From an uncultured Bacteroidota bacterium (GTDB lineage: Bacteria; Bacteroidota; Bacteroidia; Bacteroidales; SZUA-534), in assembly GCA_946186925.1 (NCBI GenBank), contig CAMHPA010000031.1, positions 1 through 32,242 on the forward strand: a stretch of DNA of 32,242 nt. Reading direction: 5' to 3'. Numbering within the stretch: the stretch's first letter is position 1; every line of letters begins with the position of its first letter. A program made the translations under genes and the position numbers. Below the pieces are notes generated by a model. It saw only the letters and a list, made by a program, of their open reading frames with translations, was not told where the DNA came from and made no database searches. Positions 15,472 to 24,806 of the stretch are shown here, piece by piece.

Positions 15472-15520
15472 GCCTGGTGCCTAGTGCCTAATGCCTAACA
15501 CCCAACACCTAACACCTAAC
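15472..15520. repeat. Heptamer tandem array, seven units
   Basis: Seven consecutive 7-bp units: GCCTGGT, GCCTAGT, GCCTAAT, GCCTAAC, ACCCAAC, ACCTAAC, ACCTAAC. The array touches the TAG stop codon (15520-15522) of the minus-strand lipoprotein gene. The gradual drift between neighbours suggests growth by slippage. Confidence 0.85.
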
Positions 15521-16107
15521 TACTTATTAATAAAGCAACTACGCAACTCTTTCTGCACTACACAACCCAATGAGTCGTGCGGATTATTCACTTCAACCTT
15601 GACCAGACCGACGTTTTTGGCGTAATACTCGCGAAGGTTCCAATGGTCGATATTGTCCAGACTTTCAATGAATTCGGTGACGCAATAGACATCTTTATAT
15701 ATCGAATCGCCCACGGCCAGCGAATCGATGGCAACCTCAGAACGCTTCAGTTTGTCGCCGTTGTTCTCATCAACAATCCACATTGCGCTGCCTTTGGCTC
15801 TGAGCAGTTCCTTCATCGGATAGAGCGGCGAAGGCTGATAGATGCTGTATTTGTAAAGGTAGTGGCCGTCCCAGACGGGAACGTAGCACTCGTCGGTGTA
15901 GTCGGTTGATGTGGTTGACGGGCGGTAGCTGTGCAGCTCGTAGGCAGTGGCGCGCACGCGGGTGCCGTCGGTGTAGTCCCAGTAAGAGCCTGGATAGGCC
16001 GGCAGATAAGCCTCAGGGGCGATGTATTTCGGGTCAGAGCCGTCGCCGCAAGCCGCAAAAACGGCCAGTCCGGCAGCCACAATAAACGAAAGTCTAAACG
16101 GTCGCAT
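15520..16107 (-). CDS. Lipoprotein of unknown function
   Basis: A 195-residue protein; residues 1-19 form a signal peptide with lipobox VFAA before Cys20, then CGDGSDPKYI. The mature part has a Tyr/Trp-rich stretch (LPAYPGSYWDYTDGT) and beta-strand-rich segments such as DECYVPVWDGHYLYKYS and YYAKNVGLVKVEV. I do not recognise a family; the plan resembles small outer-membrane or periplasmic beta-barrel lipoproteins. Its ATG lies inside the last codons of lgt (14-base overlap), so translation is probably coupled to lgt. A heptamer array abuts its stop codon. Confidence 0.75.
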   Translation of the reverse strand: MRPFRLSFIVAAGLAVFAACGDGSDPKYIAPEAYLPAYPGSYWDYTDGTRVRATAYELHSYRPSTTSTDYTDECYVPVWDGHYLYKYSIYQPSPLYPMKELLRAKGSAMWIVDENNGDKLKRSEVAIDSLAVGDSIYKDVYCVTEFIESLDNIDHWNLREYYAKNVGLVKVEVNNPHDSLGCVVQKELRSCFINK

Positions 16108-16894
16108 TTTTATCTCTTTTTAATGATAACACAATGAATGTCAAGCCCAGAATAACAAACGGGATGCTCAGCCACTGCCCCATATCGAGCATCATCGACT
16201 TCTCGAACTCGACCTGAGTCTCTTTGGTGAACTCGATGAAGAAGCGGAACGCGAAGATGAGCGCCATCGCAAGGCCGAAAATGAGTCCTTTGCGCTTGGG
16301 GGCATCGGTTTTGAAGTACATCCAGAGCAGCGTGAGCCCCATTGCAAGGTAGCCCAGCGCCTCGTAGAGCTGCGACGGATGGCGGGCGAAATCCTCACCA
16401 TTGTTCTCGAAGATGAAGCCCCACGGCTGAGTCGTCGGGCAGCCCACAATCTCTGAGTTCATCAGGTTTCCCATCCTGATAAAGAATCCCGAAAGGGCAA
16501 TCATTATGGCCAGGCGGTCGAAGAGCCAGAGCGTATCAACCTTGTATTTATGCACAAACAGCCCCAAGGCGATGAACAGCCCGATGCCCGCGCCGTGGCT
16601 CGCAAGGCCGCCCTCCCATATTTTCAGAATCTGCAACGGGTGGCTCAGGTAGAATTGCGGCTCGTAGAACAGACAGTGTCCAAGCCGCGCGCCAACAATG
16701 GTGCCGATGAAGAAATAGAGCAGCAGATTGTCGATATAATCGAGCTTGACGCCCTCGCGCTTGAAAATGTGCTTCATCAGATAGTAGCCCACCACGAAAG
16801 CTATGGCGAACAGCACGCCGTACCAGCGCGGCCCGAAGGCTCCAATGCTGAAGATTTCTGGCGACGGATGCCAATGAATGTATGCAAGATTCAT
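16094..16894 (-). CDS. lgt: Prolipoprotein diacylglyceryl transferase
   Basis: A 266-residue inner-membrane enzyme that moves diacylglycerol from phosphatidylglycerol to the lipobox cysteine of prolipoproteins. Visible signatures are GARLGH (Arg70), GGLASHGAGIG (His100), the Lgt motif RMGNLMNSEIVG (140-151) and RHPSQLYEAL (171-180). About seven membrane spans and full length. A perfect -7 element ends about 16 bases upstream of the ATG, giving a very short leader. Its stop overlaps the start of a lipoprotein gene, one of its likely substrates. Divergent from recG. Confidence 0.96.
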   Translation of the reverse strand: MNLAYIHWHPSPEIFSIGAFGPRWYGVLFAIAFVVGYYLMKHIFKREGVKLDYIDNLLLYFFIGTIVGARLGHCLFYEPQFYLSHPLQILKIWEGGLASHGAGIGLFIALGLFVHKYKVDTLWLFDRLAIMIALSGFFIRMGNLMNSEIVGCPTTQPWGFIFENNGEDFARHPSQLYEALGYLAMGLTLLWMYFKTDAPKRKGLIFGLAMALIFAFRFFIEFTKETQVEFEKSMMLDMGQWLSIPFVILGLTFIVLSLKRDKNATV

Positions 16895-16910
16895 TTTGAA
16901 TGATTTTGCG

Positions 16911-16918
16911 CAAAGTTA
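16911..16918 (-). promoter_or_regulatory. -7 element of lgt
   Basis: Minus strand TAACTTTG followed by C, a perfect TAnnTTTG match, 16 bases from the lgt ATG; the transcript leader would be about 10 bases. Confidence 0.6.
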
Positions 16919-17031
16919 AGCGGAATTTTTGAAAAGTTGACTTATGAGTTATGAGCCTTCAACGAGTTATAATTCATAAATTAAAATATTCATTTTTTTC
17001 CCACCTTTGGCGTGCATAAACCGAAGCAGCA

Positions 17032-19146
17032 ATGGCGGCACAGAACATTCTCGACACTGACATAATGTACCTGAAGGGCGTTGGCCCGCAGCGGGCGCTG
17101 ACGCTTGCCGATGAGTTGGGCGTGAAAACCTACGCCGACCTGCTCTACTATTTCCCCTACCGCTATCTCGACCGCACGCGCTTCTATTCCATCAACTCGA
17201 TAAACGAAGATTTGGGGCTCATTCAGGTCCGTGGACGAATCACCAAGACTGAACTTGTGGGCGAAGGCCGCAACCAGCGCTTTGTGGCGTGGTTCGCCGA
17301 TGAGACCGCCGCCATGCCGTTGGTTTGGTTCAAGGGCATCAAGTGGATTAAAGACCGATTCAAGGTCGGGGCCGAATATGTGGTTTTCGGCAAGCCGACG
17401 GAATTCAACCACCAGTTGAATTTTGTCCACCCCGAGATTGAAGATATGGCCAAGTACCAGGCCAAGCCCGAGTACGCGCTGCAGCCGCTCTACAACACGT
17501 CGGAAAAGATGAAAACCAAGATGGTTACGTCGAAAACCATCCACCAGCTGCAAATCAATCTACACGAAGCGATTAAGAACGTGGCCATTCCCGAAACGCT
17601 GCCGCGCCAACTGCTCGAAAAGCTCAATCTGCCAAACCTGACAACCGCTTTGCGCGATATTCATCTGCCTAAAAATCAGAACGATTTGCAGCGGGCACAG
17701 TTGCGGCTTAAATTTGAAGAACTATTTTATATTCAACTCAAACTATTAAGACTCAAAAAGATACGTGCACGAGCCAACGGCGGGCACCGATTCGAAGTTG
17801 TGGGCCACTTTTTCAACGATTTCTACAACAACCATCTGCCCTTCAGCCTGACCAACGCCCAGAAGCGAGTTCTGCGCGAGATTCGCCGCGACACCAACAC
17901 GGGCCTGCAGATGAACCGTCTGCTGCAAGGCGACGTGGGCAGCGGCAAGACGTTGGTGGCACTGATGTCGATGCTGTTGGCGATGGACAACGGCTTCCAG
18001 GCCTGCCTGATGGCCCCCACCGAGATTTTGGCGCAGCAGCACTACAAATCGTTCTGCGAGATGCTTGCGCCGATGGGCATCGACGTGGCGCTGCTCACAG
18101 GTTCGACAAAGCAATCCACCCGTACCCAACTGCTTGCCGACCTTGCCAGCGGCCAGTTGAAGATTCTCATCGGCACGCACGCGCTGATTGAAGACCGTGT
18201 GGTTTTCAACAATTTAGGTCTTGTGGTCATCGATGAGCAGCACCGTTTTGGCGTGGCGCAGCGGGCGCGCCTATGGTCGAAAAACAGCATTCCGCCGCAC
18301 GTTTTGGTGATGACAGCCACCCCTATTCCGCGCACGCTTGCAATGACGCTCTACGGCGATTTGGACGTGTCGGTAATCGACGAACTGCCGCCAGGCCGCA
18401 AACCCGTCAAGACCATGCACTACAACGATTCGCGGCGTTTGCAGATGTTCGGATTCCTGCGCGAGCAACTCAAGCAGGGACGGCAGGTTTACATCGTCTA
18501 TCCGCTCATCAGCGAGCCAAAAGCGTCTGATTTGAAATATCTTGAAGACGGCGTCGAGAGCATATCGCGCGCCTTCCCCCCGCCCGACTACGCCATCAGC
18601 GTTGTCCACGGACAGATGCCGTCGGCCGAGAAAGAGAAATCGATGACCTATTTCGCCAAAGGCATCACCAATATAATGATAGCCACCACGGTGATTGAAG
18701 TTGGCGTGAACGTGCCGAACGCATCGGTGATGGTGATTGAGAACGCCGAGCGGTTCGGCCTGAGCCAATTGCACCAGTTGCGCGGGCGCGTGGGCCGCGG
18801 TGCCGACCAGTCGTACTGCATTCTGATGACGGGCGACCGCCTGACCACCGAAGGCCGCAAGCGCATCCAGACGATGGTCGAGACCAACGACGGCTTTGTG
18901 ATTGCCGAAGCCGACCTGAAACTGCGCGGCCCAGGCGACATTGAAGGCACGCAGCAGAGCGGCATCTCCATCGACCTGAAAATAGCCGATTTGGGCAAAG
19001 ACAACCAGATTCTGATGCTTGCCCGCAACGAAGCCGCCCAGATTCTCGAAGCGGACCCGAACCTGAAACAGCCTGAGCACGTCATTCTCGACTCTGAAAT
19101 CAAACGCCGCTGGAAATATGAGTTCGACTGGGGGCAGATTAGTTGA
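17032..19146 (+). CDS. recG: ATP-dependent DNA helicase RecG
   Basis: A 704-residue helicase that reverses stalled replication forks and processes Holliday junctions. The N-terminal wedge/OB domain (about 1-150) begins LKGVGPQRALTLADELGV. Helicase motifs follow: Walker A GDVGSGKT (300-307), DEQH box (401-404), TATPIPRTLAMT (428-439), then motifs V-VI in EVGVNVPNASVMVIENAERF and HQLRGRVGRG. Full length with a typical C-terminus. A weak CACCTTTG element (17002-17009) lies 22 bases upstream of the ATG. It is the only plus-strand gene in a long minus-strand stretch and converges on the glycogen operon at a shared terminator. Confidence 0.96.
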   Translation: MAAQNILDTDIMYLKGVGPQRALTLADELGVKTYADLLYYFPYRYLDRTRFYSINSINEDLGLIQVRGRITKTELVGEGRNQRFVAWFADETAAMPLVWFKGIKWIKDRFKVGAEYVVFGKPTEFNHQLNFVHPEIEDMAKYQAKPEYALQPLYNTSEKMKTKMVTSKTIHQLQINLHEAIKNVAIPETLPRQLLEKLNLPNLTTALRDIHLPKNQNDLQRAQLRLKFEELFYIQLKLLRLKKIRARANGGHRFEVVGHFFNDFYNNHLPFSLTNAQKRVLREIRRDTNTGLQMNRLLQGDVGSGKTLVALMSMLLAMDNGFQACLMAPTEILAQQHYKSFCEMLAPMGIDVALLTGSTKQSTRTQLLADLASGQLKILIGTHALIEDRVVFNNLGLVVIDEQHRFGVAQRARLWSKNSIPPHVLVMTATPIPRTLAMTLYGDLDVSVIDELPPGRKPVKTMHYNDSRRLQMFGFLREQLKQGRQVYIVYPLISEPKASDLKYLEDGVESISRAFPPPDYAISVVHGQMPSAEKEKSMTYFAKGITNIMIATTVIEVGVNVPNASVMVIENAERFGLSQLHQLRGRVGRGADQSYCILMTGDRLTTEGRKRIQTMVETNDGFVIAEADLKLRGPGDIEGTQQSGISIDLKIADLGKDNQILMLARNEAAQILEADPNLKQPEHVILDSEIKRRWKYEFDWGQIS

Positions 19147-19195
19147 AATAGCGTTGTTTCTTACTCTAACAAGCAAACCACATTGCCACATAACT

Positions 19196-19230
19196 AAAAA
19201 CCCCGAAAAGCATCAGCCTTTCGGGGTTTT
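19196..19230. terminator. Bidirectional terminator between recG and the glycogen operon
   Basis: CCCCGAAA (19201-19208) pairs with TTTCGGGG (19219-19226), flanked by an A run on the left and TTTT on the right. This gives a T-tailed hairpin for both converging transcripts. Confidence 0.88.
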
Positions 19231-19270
19231 CTATTGAATTAATTCAATCCTTCTCTCATTCACTCATTGA

Positions 19271-22200
19271 TTAAACCCAACGCAAGAGCGGAACATCCTG
19301 GCGGTGCGGCAGGTCGACGTTCTTTGCGAACAGACGAACACCGTAGTCGTATGAGCCTGGATGGTCGAGTTTGAAGTCGATTTCGAAGAAGGCCATCGAG
19401 TCAACGTGCTTGTTGAGTTTCAGTTCCTTGCGGTCGAGCAGTTTGGTGCAGTCCTGGTCCATAATAACCATCTCCACTCCTACGTCGTCGATGTCAAGGT
19501 TCTTGATGTCAACAATCACCTCACCGTGATAGTTCTGGCCTGCCTTGAACTCTGTCTTAAGGGTGCTCGGGAAGTCAACCGAGACAACTTCAATCTTATC
19601 CCAGTTCTCGTAGATTTTGTTCTTCCAGCGCGACAGGTCGCGGGCAACTTTGAAGTTGTCGGCAATGACCTTGCTGCTGCGCTTGTAGAGCGGCGAGTAG
19701 TACTGGTTGATATAGTCGTCGAGCATACGCTTTGTTGTGAAGTGCGGTGCGATGCCTGCGATTGAACGCTTGATGTACTGAACCCACTCTGTCGGGATGC
19801 CGAAGTTGTTGCGCTGATAGAACAGCGGGATAATCTCGTTCTCAAGGATGCTGTAGATTGTGGCTGCATCCAGTTCGTTCTGGAACTGTTGGTTCTGATA
19901 GGTCTGCTCCTGTGGAAGCGCCCAACCAGCCTTCTCTTTGTAGCCTTCAACCCACCAGCCGTCGAGCACGCTGAAGTTCAGCACGCCGTTCATTTCGGCT
20001 TTCTGACCGCTGGTACCGCTGGCTTCCAACGGACGTGTCGGGTTGTTCAACCAAACATCGACACCGCGAACCAGACGTTTTGCAAGGTCCATATCGTAGT
20101 TCTCAAGGAACAGTATCTTGCCAACGAACTCTGGACGGCGCGAAATCTCAACAATATTCTTAATCAAATCCTGACCAGCCTTGTCGTGCGGGTGAGCCTT
20201 ACCTGCAAACAGGAATTGAACTGGGCACGACGGATTGTTCACGATTTTTGCCAGACGGTCGATGTCGCTGAAGAGCAAGTGAGCGCGCTTGTAGGTTGCA
20301 AAGCGGCGTGCGAAGCCGATTGTCAGAGTGTGCTCGTTGAGTCTGCTCAAAGTCTCTACCACATATTTCGGGCTTTCATGACGCATAATCGAGCTCTTCT
20401 CGAAACGTGCCTTCACGTAGTCAATCAACTTCTTACGCAGTTGGTTGCGCAAATCCCAGATAACACTGTCCTGAACGTCGAAAATCTTCTCCCAGTATTT
20501 GGTGTTCGACTGGTCTTGCATAAAGCCGTCGCCGAAGGTGCTCTCATACAGACGGCGCCACTCTTTGGCAGCCCACGTCGGCATATGAACGCCGTTGGTT
20601 ACATAGTTGATATACAGTTCGTTGGTCGAGAAACCAGGCCACATATACTTGAACATCTCCTTTGTCACATCGCCGTGCAGCATCGAAACGCCGTTCATCT
20701 CCTGCGAAGTGCGGGTTGCCAGAACGCTCATCGAGAACTTGCCGTCGGGTGCAAGGCCAAGGTTCATAAATGTGTCCCAATCAATCTTCAGACGTTCTGG
20801 AATCGGGCGCAGATAGGTGCGAATCAGATTCTGGTCGAAGGCGTCGTGGCCAGCGGGAACAGGTGTGTGTGTGGTGAACAGCGACGAAGCGCGGACAGCC
20901 TCAAGAGCCTCGTTGAAGGTCAGATTCTCGTGCTGAACATAGTCCGACAGACGCTCAACGTTAATCATTGCGGCGTGTCCCTCATTGCAGTGGAACACAT
21001 TCGGCTTGATGTTCATTGCCTTCAGGGCGCGAATACCACCAAGGCCGAGCAGCATCTCCTGTTTCAAGCGGTTTTCCCAGTCGCCGCCGTAGAGTTGCTG
21101 CGTGATTGCGCGGTCCTCTGCGCTGTTGTCGGGATCTTCAGTATCAAGCAGATACAAAGGCACACGACCAACCTGCACTTTCCAGATACGGGCTTTCACC
21201 ATACGTCCTGGCAGGTTGAGCGAAATGGTCATTTGGCGTTTGAACTCGTCGAGAACGGCAGAAATCGGCAGATTGTCCATATTCTGCGGAACCAGACTTG
21301 CCTGCTGCTCGCCCGAAACTGTCAGTTCCTGAGTGAAATATCCGTATTTGTAAAGGAATCCGACGCCAACCATCGGCATATTCGAGTCGCTGGCTTCTTT
21401 CAGGTAGTCGCCAGCCAGAATGCCCAGACCGCCCGAGAAAATCTTCAGGTTGTCGGTCAGACCGTACTCCATACTGAAGTAGCCCACCAGCGGCATATCC
21501 TTGCGTGGTGCCACGCTCATATATTCTGCGAAATTCTTCGACACACGGTCGAATTTGGCCAGGAACGCTGTGTCTTTTTCAAGTTCGGCCAGACGGGCGG
21601 TTGAAACAACTTTCAGCAAGGCGATTGGGTTCTTCTCAACCTTTGCCCACAGTTCGGGGTCGATGTATTTGAACATCTCAATTGCCTCGTAATTCCAGCA
21701 CCACCACAGGTTATTTGCCAGATTATCCAGATTTTTCAGCCTTTCAGGAAGGTCTGAATGGATAATCATCTTCTTCCAAATTGGTTCGTTACTCATAAGT
21801 TTTTGACTATTATTAAAATTATTGTTCGTATGCATTATTTGGTCGTCGACGCGTGCGAGCGACAGTGTGAGCGCCTTGCTGTAGGCTTCGGCGTAGTAGT
21901 GGAACAGATTGTCCCAACTGATTTCGCTGGCCTGCTCTTTGGCGCGTTTGCGCAGTTTGGCGCGGTCGGCGGGCGACATCTTGTAAACGCGGTTGATGAC
22001 ATTCACCAGTTCGTCAACCACATCCCAGTAGTTGTCTTCAGTGCGTGTCACAACCTCAATGCCATCCTGGATTCCGCTGGTCTTTTTCAGCATCCACTGG
22101 CCGAATCCCGCAAGGCTTGTGGTCACTGTGGGCACGCCAACAGCGATGCTCTCAAGCGGTGTGTAGCCCCACGGCTCGTAGTACGACGGGAAGGCCGTCA

Positions 22201-23473
22201 AATCGAAACCGCTCAACAGGTTGTAGTACGACATATTGAAGATGCCGTCGTTGCCGTTCAGATAGACAGGAACCAGCACCACATTCACCTGCTGCCCCTG
22301 ATTATTAGTCAGTTGCAACTGATGGGTTTTGTCCATCACGGGGTCGTAGTAGTCAGGGTTGAGCGAGTGCGTTGTGATGCGCTCGTCGGGTATGCGGACA
22401 TTGCTGTCGGCCAGACGGTCTTGCAGGCATTTGCGCGGGCCGTAGTTGAAGTTCGGCACCAGAATGAAACCGACAATGTTGTGCTTGTAACCGCCCTGCT
22501 GGTTCAGTTTGCCAAGAGCGTCAATAAAGATGTCGATGCCCTTGTTTTTGAACTCGTAGCGGCCAGAGATTGCCACAAACAGAGTCTCATCGTCGCACTT
22601 GTTGCCTGTCAGCGCCTCCGTAACCTCGGCAAGTTTCTTGCGGGCTTCTTTGGTCACATTGTCGTCCATATGCGGCAGGTGATTGAGTGCAAATCCGTTA
22701 GGTGTAACTGCATCGGGTTCGTTATTCAAAAGCACCTTGCACTCGTTGGCCGTCACCTTGCTCACCGTTGTATAGACCGACGCCACCTGAGCGGCGGTCT
22801 TCTCTAGTGAGTGTTTGGCCATCACGCCAAGTTCGCGTGCGCGGATGTCGGGGTCGAACGAGCCTAGGCTCTTGTAGAGCGGGAATCCGTTGCCCGCAAC
22901 CGAGCGGCCCAGCACTGTAGCGTGTGTGGTGAACACGGTTGCCACCTTCGGGCAGGCGCGGTCGAGATAGAGAACGCCCGAGCCAGTCTGCCACTCGTGG
23001 AACTGTGCAACCACTGGTGCGTCAGGCAGATAGAAGTTTTTGTAACTCTCCACCACCTTGCCTGCCGCATAGCCGAACAGCACCGACTCAATATACTCCC
23101 ACTCGCCTGTGATGGAATCGAGTTTGTAGGTCTCCCACCACGAAGCCAGCAGTTTGTCTTTCAGCGGAATAAATACTGTATAATCGACCAGCACCGCCAG
23201 CGGCTTGTGAGCCACGTTCCAGCGGCCAATCTTTATGCGCAGGCCTTCTTTCTCAGCCGTCTCCTTCCATTCGGGAAACAGGCTCTTGTCCTCAGTGAAC
23301 TCTGAATTGCCCTCTTCCCTGACCAAATCGGGGCCGATGAACATAATGTTGTCGCCGTAAGCGGCATATTCGTTCGGCATTTTCGAAGTTATCACAGTGT
23401 GGATTCCGCCCACCTTGTTGCAAACTTCCCAACTGGTTTCAAATAAGAATGCTGGCTTAATTAAATCGCTCAT
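19271..23473 (-). CDS. Glycogen synthase (GT3)-alpha-glucan phosphorylase (GT35) fusion
   Basis: A 1400-residue cytoplasmic protein. Residues about 6-540 are a eukaryote-type glycogen synthase: KVGGIHTVI (20-28), FHEWQTG, GRYEFKNKGIDIF (304-316), and the E-x7-E pair Glu433/Glu441 in YYEPWGYTPLES. A short Asn-rich linker (about 545-560, MHTNNNFNNSQ) joins it to an alpha-glucan phosphorylase (about 565-1290): YFSMEYGLTDNLKIFSGGLG, FHCNEGHAA, FTTHTPVPAGHDAF, RFATYKR and PLP lysine Lys1158 in EASGTSGQKAEMNG. A beta-sandwich-like tail (about 1295-1400) closes it. The first half adds glucose to glucan; the second releases glucose-1-phosphate. Both active sites look intact. Last gene of the glycogen operon, 36 bases after GH57. 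An internal ATG at Met560 might yield phosphorylase alone. Confidence 0.92.
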   Translation of the reverse strand: MSDLIKPAFLFETSWEVCNKVGGIHTVITSKMPNEYAAYGDNIMFIGPDLVREEGNSEFTEDKSLFPEWKETAEKEGLRIKIGRWNVAHKPLAVLVDYTVFIPLKDKLLASWWETYKLDSITGEWEYIESVLFGYAAGKVVESYKNFYLPDAPVVAQFHEWQTGSGVLYLDRACPKVATVFTTHATVLGRSVAGNGFPLYKSLGSFDPDIRARELGVMAKHSLEKTAAQVASVYTTVSKVTANECKVLLNNEPDAVTPNGFALNHLPHMDDNVTKEARKKLAEVTEALTGNKCDDETLFVAISGRYEFKNKGIDIFIDALGKLNQQGGYKHNIVGFILVPNFNYGPRKCLQDRLADSNVRIPDERITTHSLNPDYYDPVMDKTHQLQLTNNQGQQVNVVLVPVYLNGNDGIFNMSYYNLLSGFDLTAFPSYYEPWGYTPLESIAVGVPTVTTSLAGFGQWMLKKTSGIQDGIEVVTRTEDNYWDVVDELVNVINRVYKMSPADRAKLRKRAKEQASEISWDNLFHYYAEAYSKALTLSLARVDDQIMHTNNNFNNSQKLMSNEPIWKKMIIHSDLPERLKNLDNLANNLWWCWNYEAIEMFKYIDPELWAKVEKNPIALLKVVSTARLAELEKDTAFLAKFDRVSKNFAEYMSVAPRKDMPLVGYFSMEYGLTDNLKIFSGGLGILAGDYLKEASDSNMPMVGVGFLYKYGYFTQELTVSGEQQASLVPQNMDNLPISAVLDEFKRQMTISLNLPGRMVKARIWKVQVGRVPLYLLDTEDPDNSAEDRAITQQLYGGDWENRLKQEMLLGLGGIRALKAMNIKPNVFHCNEGHAAMINVERLSDYVQHENLTFNEALEAVRASSLFTTHTPVPAGHDAFDQNLIRTYLRPIPERLKIDWDTFMNLGLAPDGKFSMSVLATRTSQEMNGVSMLHGDVTKEMFKYMWPGFSTNELYINYVTNGVHMPTWAAKEWRRLYESTFGDGFMQDQSNTKYWEKIFDVQDSVIWDLRNQLRKKLIDYVKARFEKSSIMRHESPKYVVETLSRLNEHTLTIGFARRFATYKRAHLLFSDIDRLAKIVNNPSCPVQFLFAGKAHPHDKAGQDLIKNIVEISRRPEFVGKILFLENYDMDLAKRLVRGVDVWLNNPTRPLEASGTSGQKAEMNGVLNFSVLDGWWVEGYKEKAGWALPQEQTYQNQQFQNELDAATIYSILENEIIPLFYQRNNFGIPTEWVQYIKRSIAGIAPHFTTKRMLDDYINQYYSPLYKRSSKVIADNFKVARDLSRWKNKIYENWDKIEVVSVDFPSTLKTEFKAGQNYHGEVIVDIKNLDIDDVGVEMVIMDQDCTKLLDRKELKLNKHVDSMAFFEIDFKLDHPGSYDYGVRLFAKNVDLPHRQDVPLLRWV

Positions 23474-23509
23474 TTACTTCAAATTAATAATCACGATAAT
23501 TTATTCAGC

Positions 23510-24787
23510 CTATGCCTTTTTGGCTTTCGATTTCAGTTTCTTGATTTCAGCCTTCTGCTCAAGCACCATATCCTGCAGTTTCTCAACGTCGCGGCAGGTT
23601 CTGATTTCTGCGTCGGGCAGAGCCTTGTTCACGCGCAACGAGAAGTCAGTCAGCACGTTCATATAGTTGATGAAAGCGTCGTACGGTGTCTTGTAGGGGT
23701 TGAAATATGCGTGCACCTCGCCGTCGCTGAACCATTTTGTCGACATATAGTAGAAATGGTCGCTCGTCTGCAGGTACTCCCAGTCTTGCAGAATCTGCGG
23801 GTCCTTCACCTGTGCAACCTTGTCGGTCAGGGCGTAGAGTTTGCTGAACGCCTCGTTCTGCATATTGTTGCCCAGCCAGGCTGTGATGTCGCGCTCCTCG
23901 TCGGCCCACGAGATTGGGTAAGGAACGTTGATGGCGGCCACAGGCTGCACGTTCTTGATTATCTGCGACGGTGTGGCAAAGCGGAAATCGGTCTGATTCA
24001 GCACTGCATCGGGCAGATGCTCAAGGAATTGGAAGATTCCTGTCTCCTTCTCCTGATGCTCGCCGAATGTCTCGTAGTCCATAAACAGATTGACAATCTC
24101 CTCCTTGTCGGGAACCTCGTTCAGACGGGCAGCGTAAGAGTCTGCTGTCCAGTGCTTTGCGCAGAAACGGAACGAGATGTCATCGCTCAATGTATAGTTA
24201 CGCAACAGAAGTTTTAATTGCGGCTCTTTTGCATTGTAATACAAGAAGTTAGGCGATTTCCAACCCAGAATGTGCTTAGCACCCTCGGTGAGCATTCCCT
24301 TGTAGCCCATCTTGTAAACGGCTGCGCCAACCTCGTCAGAGTAAATCAACTCGGTGTTGCGGAACACTTTCGGCTTCTGACCGAAAAGTTTCTCAATCTT
24401 TGCTGAATGGTCCTTCACCTGCTTCTTCATCACGTCGATGTTGGCCTGCGAAGCCAGCGAGTGTGAATAGGTCTCGGCAAGGAATTCAACCTGCCCTGTC
24501 TTGGCCAGGCGTTGGAAACTCTCAATCACCTCAGGCGCGTAGAGTTCGAATTGGTCGAGCGCGATGCCCGTGATTGAGAAAGTAACCTTAAAGTTTCGTC
24601 CGTGCTTCTCTATCAGTTTGAGCAACAATTCGTTGGTTGGCAGATAGCAGTTGCGTGCCACCTTTTGCAGAATCGACTCATTAAGATAGTCATCGTAGTA
24701 ATAATGGTCGCTGCCGATATCGAAGAATGAATATTTGCGGAAGCGGAATGGTTGATGAACCTGAAAATAAAGACATAAATGCTTCAT
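23510..24787 (-). CDS. GH57 alpha-amylase-like glycoside hydrolase
   Basis: A 425-residue enzyme of the GH57 (beta/alpha)7 barrel. Motif 1 is QVHQPFR (9-15); motif 3 holds the nucleophile Glu146 in FRNTELIYSDE; the acid/base is Asp237 in FMDYETFGEHQ; GMLTEGA and WTADSYAARL are also family features. The family hydrolyses or rearranges alpha-1,4 glucans (amylase, 4-alpha-glucanotransferase, branching). Compact length and no signal peptide suggest a cytoplasmic enzyme acting on stored glucan; which reaction is not decidable. No typical GlgB branching enzyme is in the window, so a branching role is conceivable. The C-terminus is a Lys-rich helix (AEIKKLKSKAKKA). It sits 19 bases after the GT4 gene and 36 before the fusion gene. 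Confidence 0.9.
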   Translation of the reverse strand: MKHLCLYFQVHQPFRFRKYSFFDIGSDHYYYDDYLNESILQKVARNCYLPTNELLLKLIEKHGRNFKVTFSITGIALDQFELYAPEVIESFQRLAKTGQVEFLAETYSHSLASQANIDVMKKQVKDHSAKIEKLFGQKPKVFRNTELIYSDEVGAAVYKMGYKGMLTEGAKHILGWKSPNFLYYNAKEPQLKLLLRNYTLSDDISFRFCAKHWTADSYAARLNEVPDKEEIVNLFMDYETFGEHQEKETGIFQFLEHLPDAVLNQTDFRFATPSQIIKNVQPVAAINVPYPISWADEERDITAWLGNNMQNEAFSKLYALTDKVAQVKDPQILQDWEYLQTSDHFYYMSTKWFSDGEVHAYFNPYKTPYDAFINYMNVLTDFSLRVNKALPDAEIRTCRDVEKLQDMVLEQKAEIKKLKSKAKKA

Positions 24788-24806
24788 AGTTCCAAATTTT
24801 ATAAGG

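Noticed and set aside
19889-21604. 571-codon plus-strand open frame
   Set aside because: It is antisense to the phosphorylase half of the fusion, which has clear family motifs. Its translation is low in recognisable domains and rich in His/Val/Gln, typical of shadow frames.
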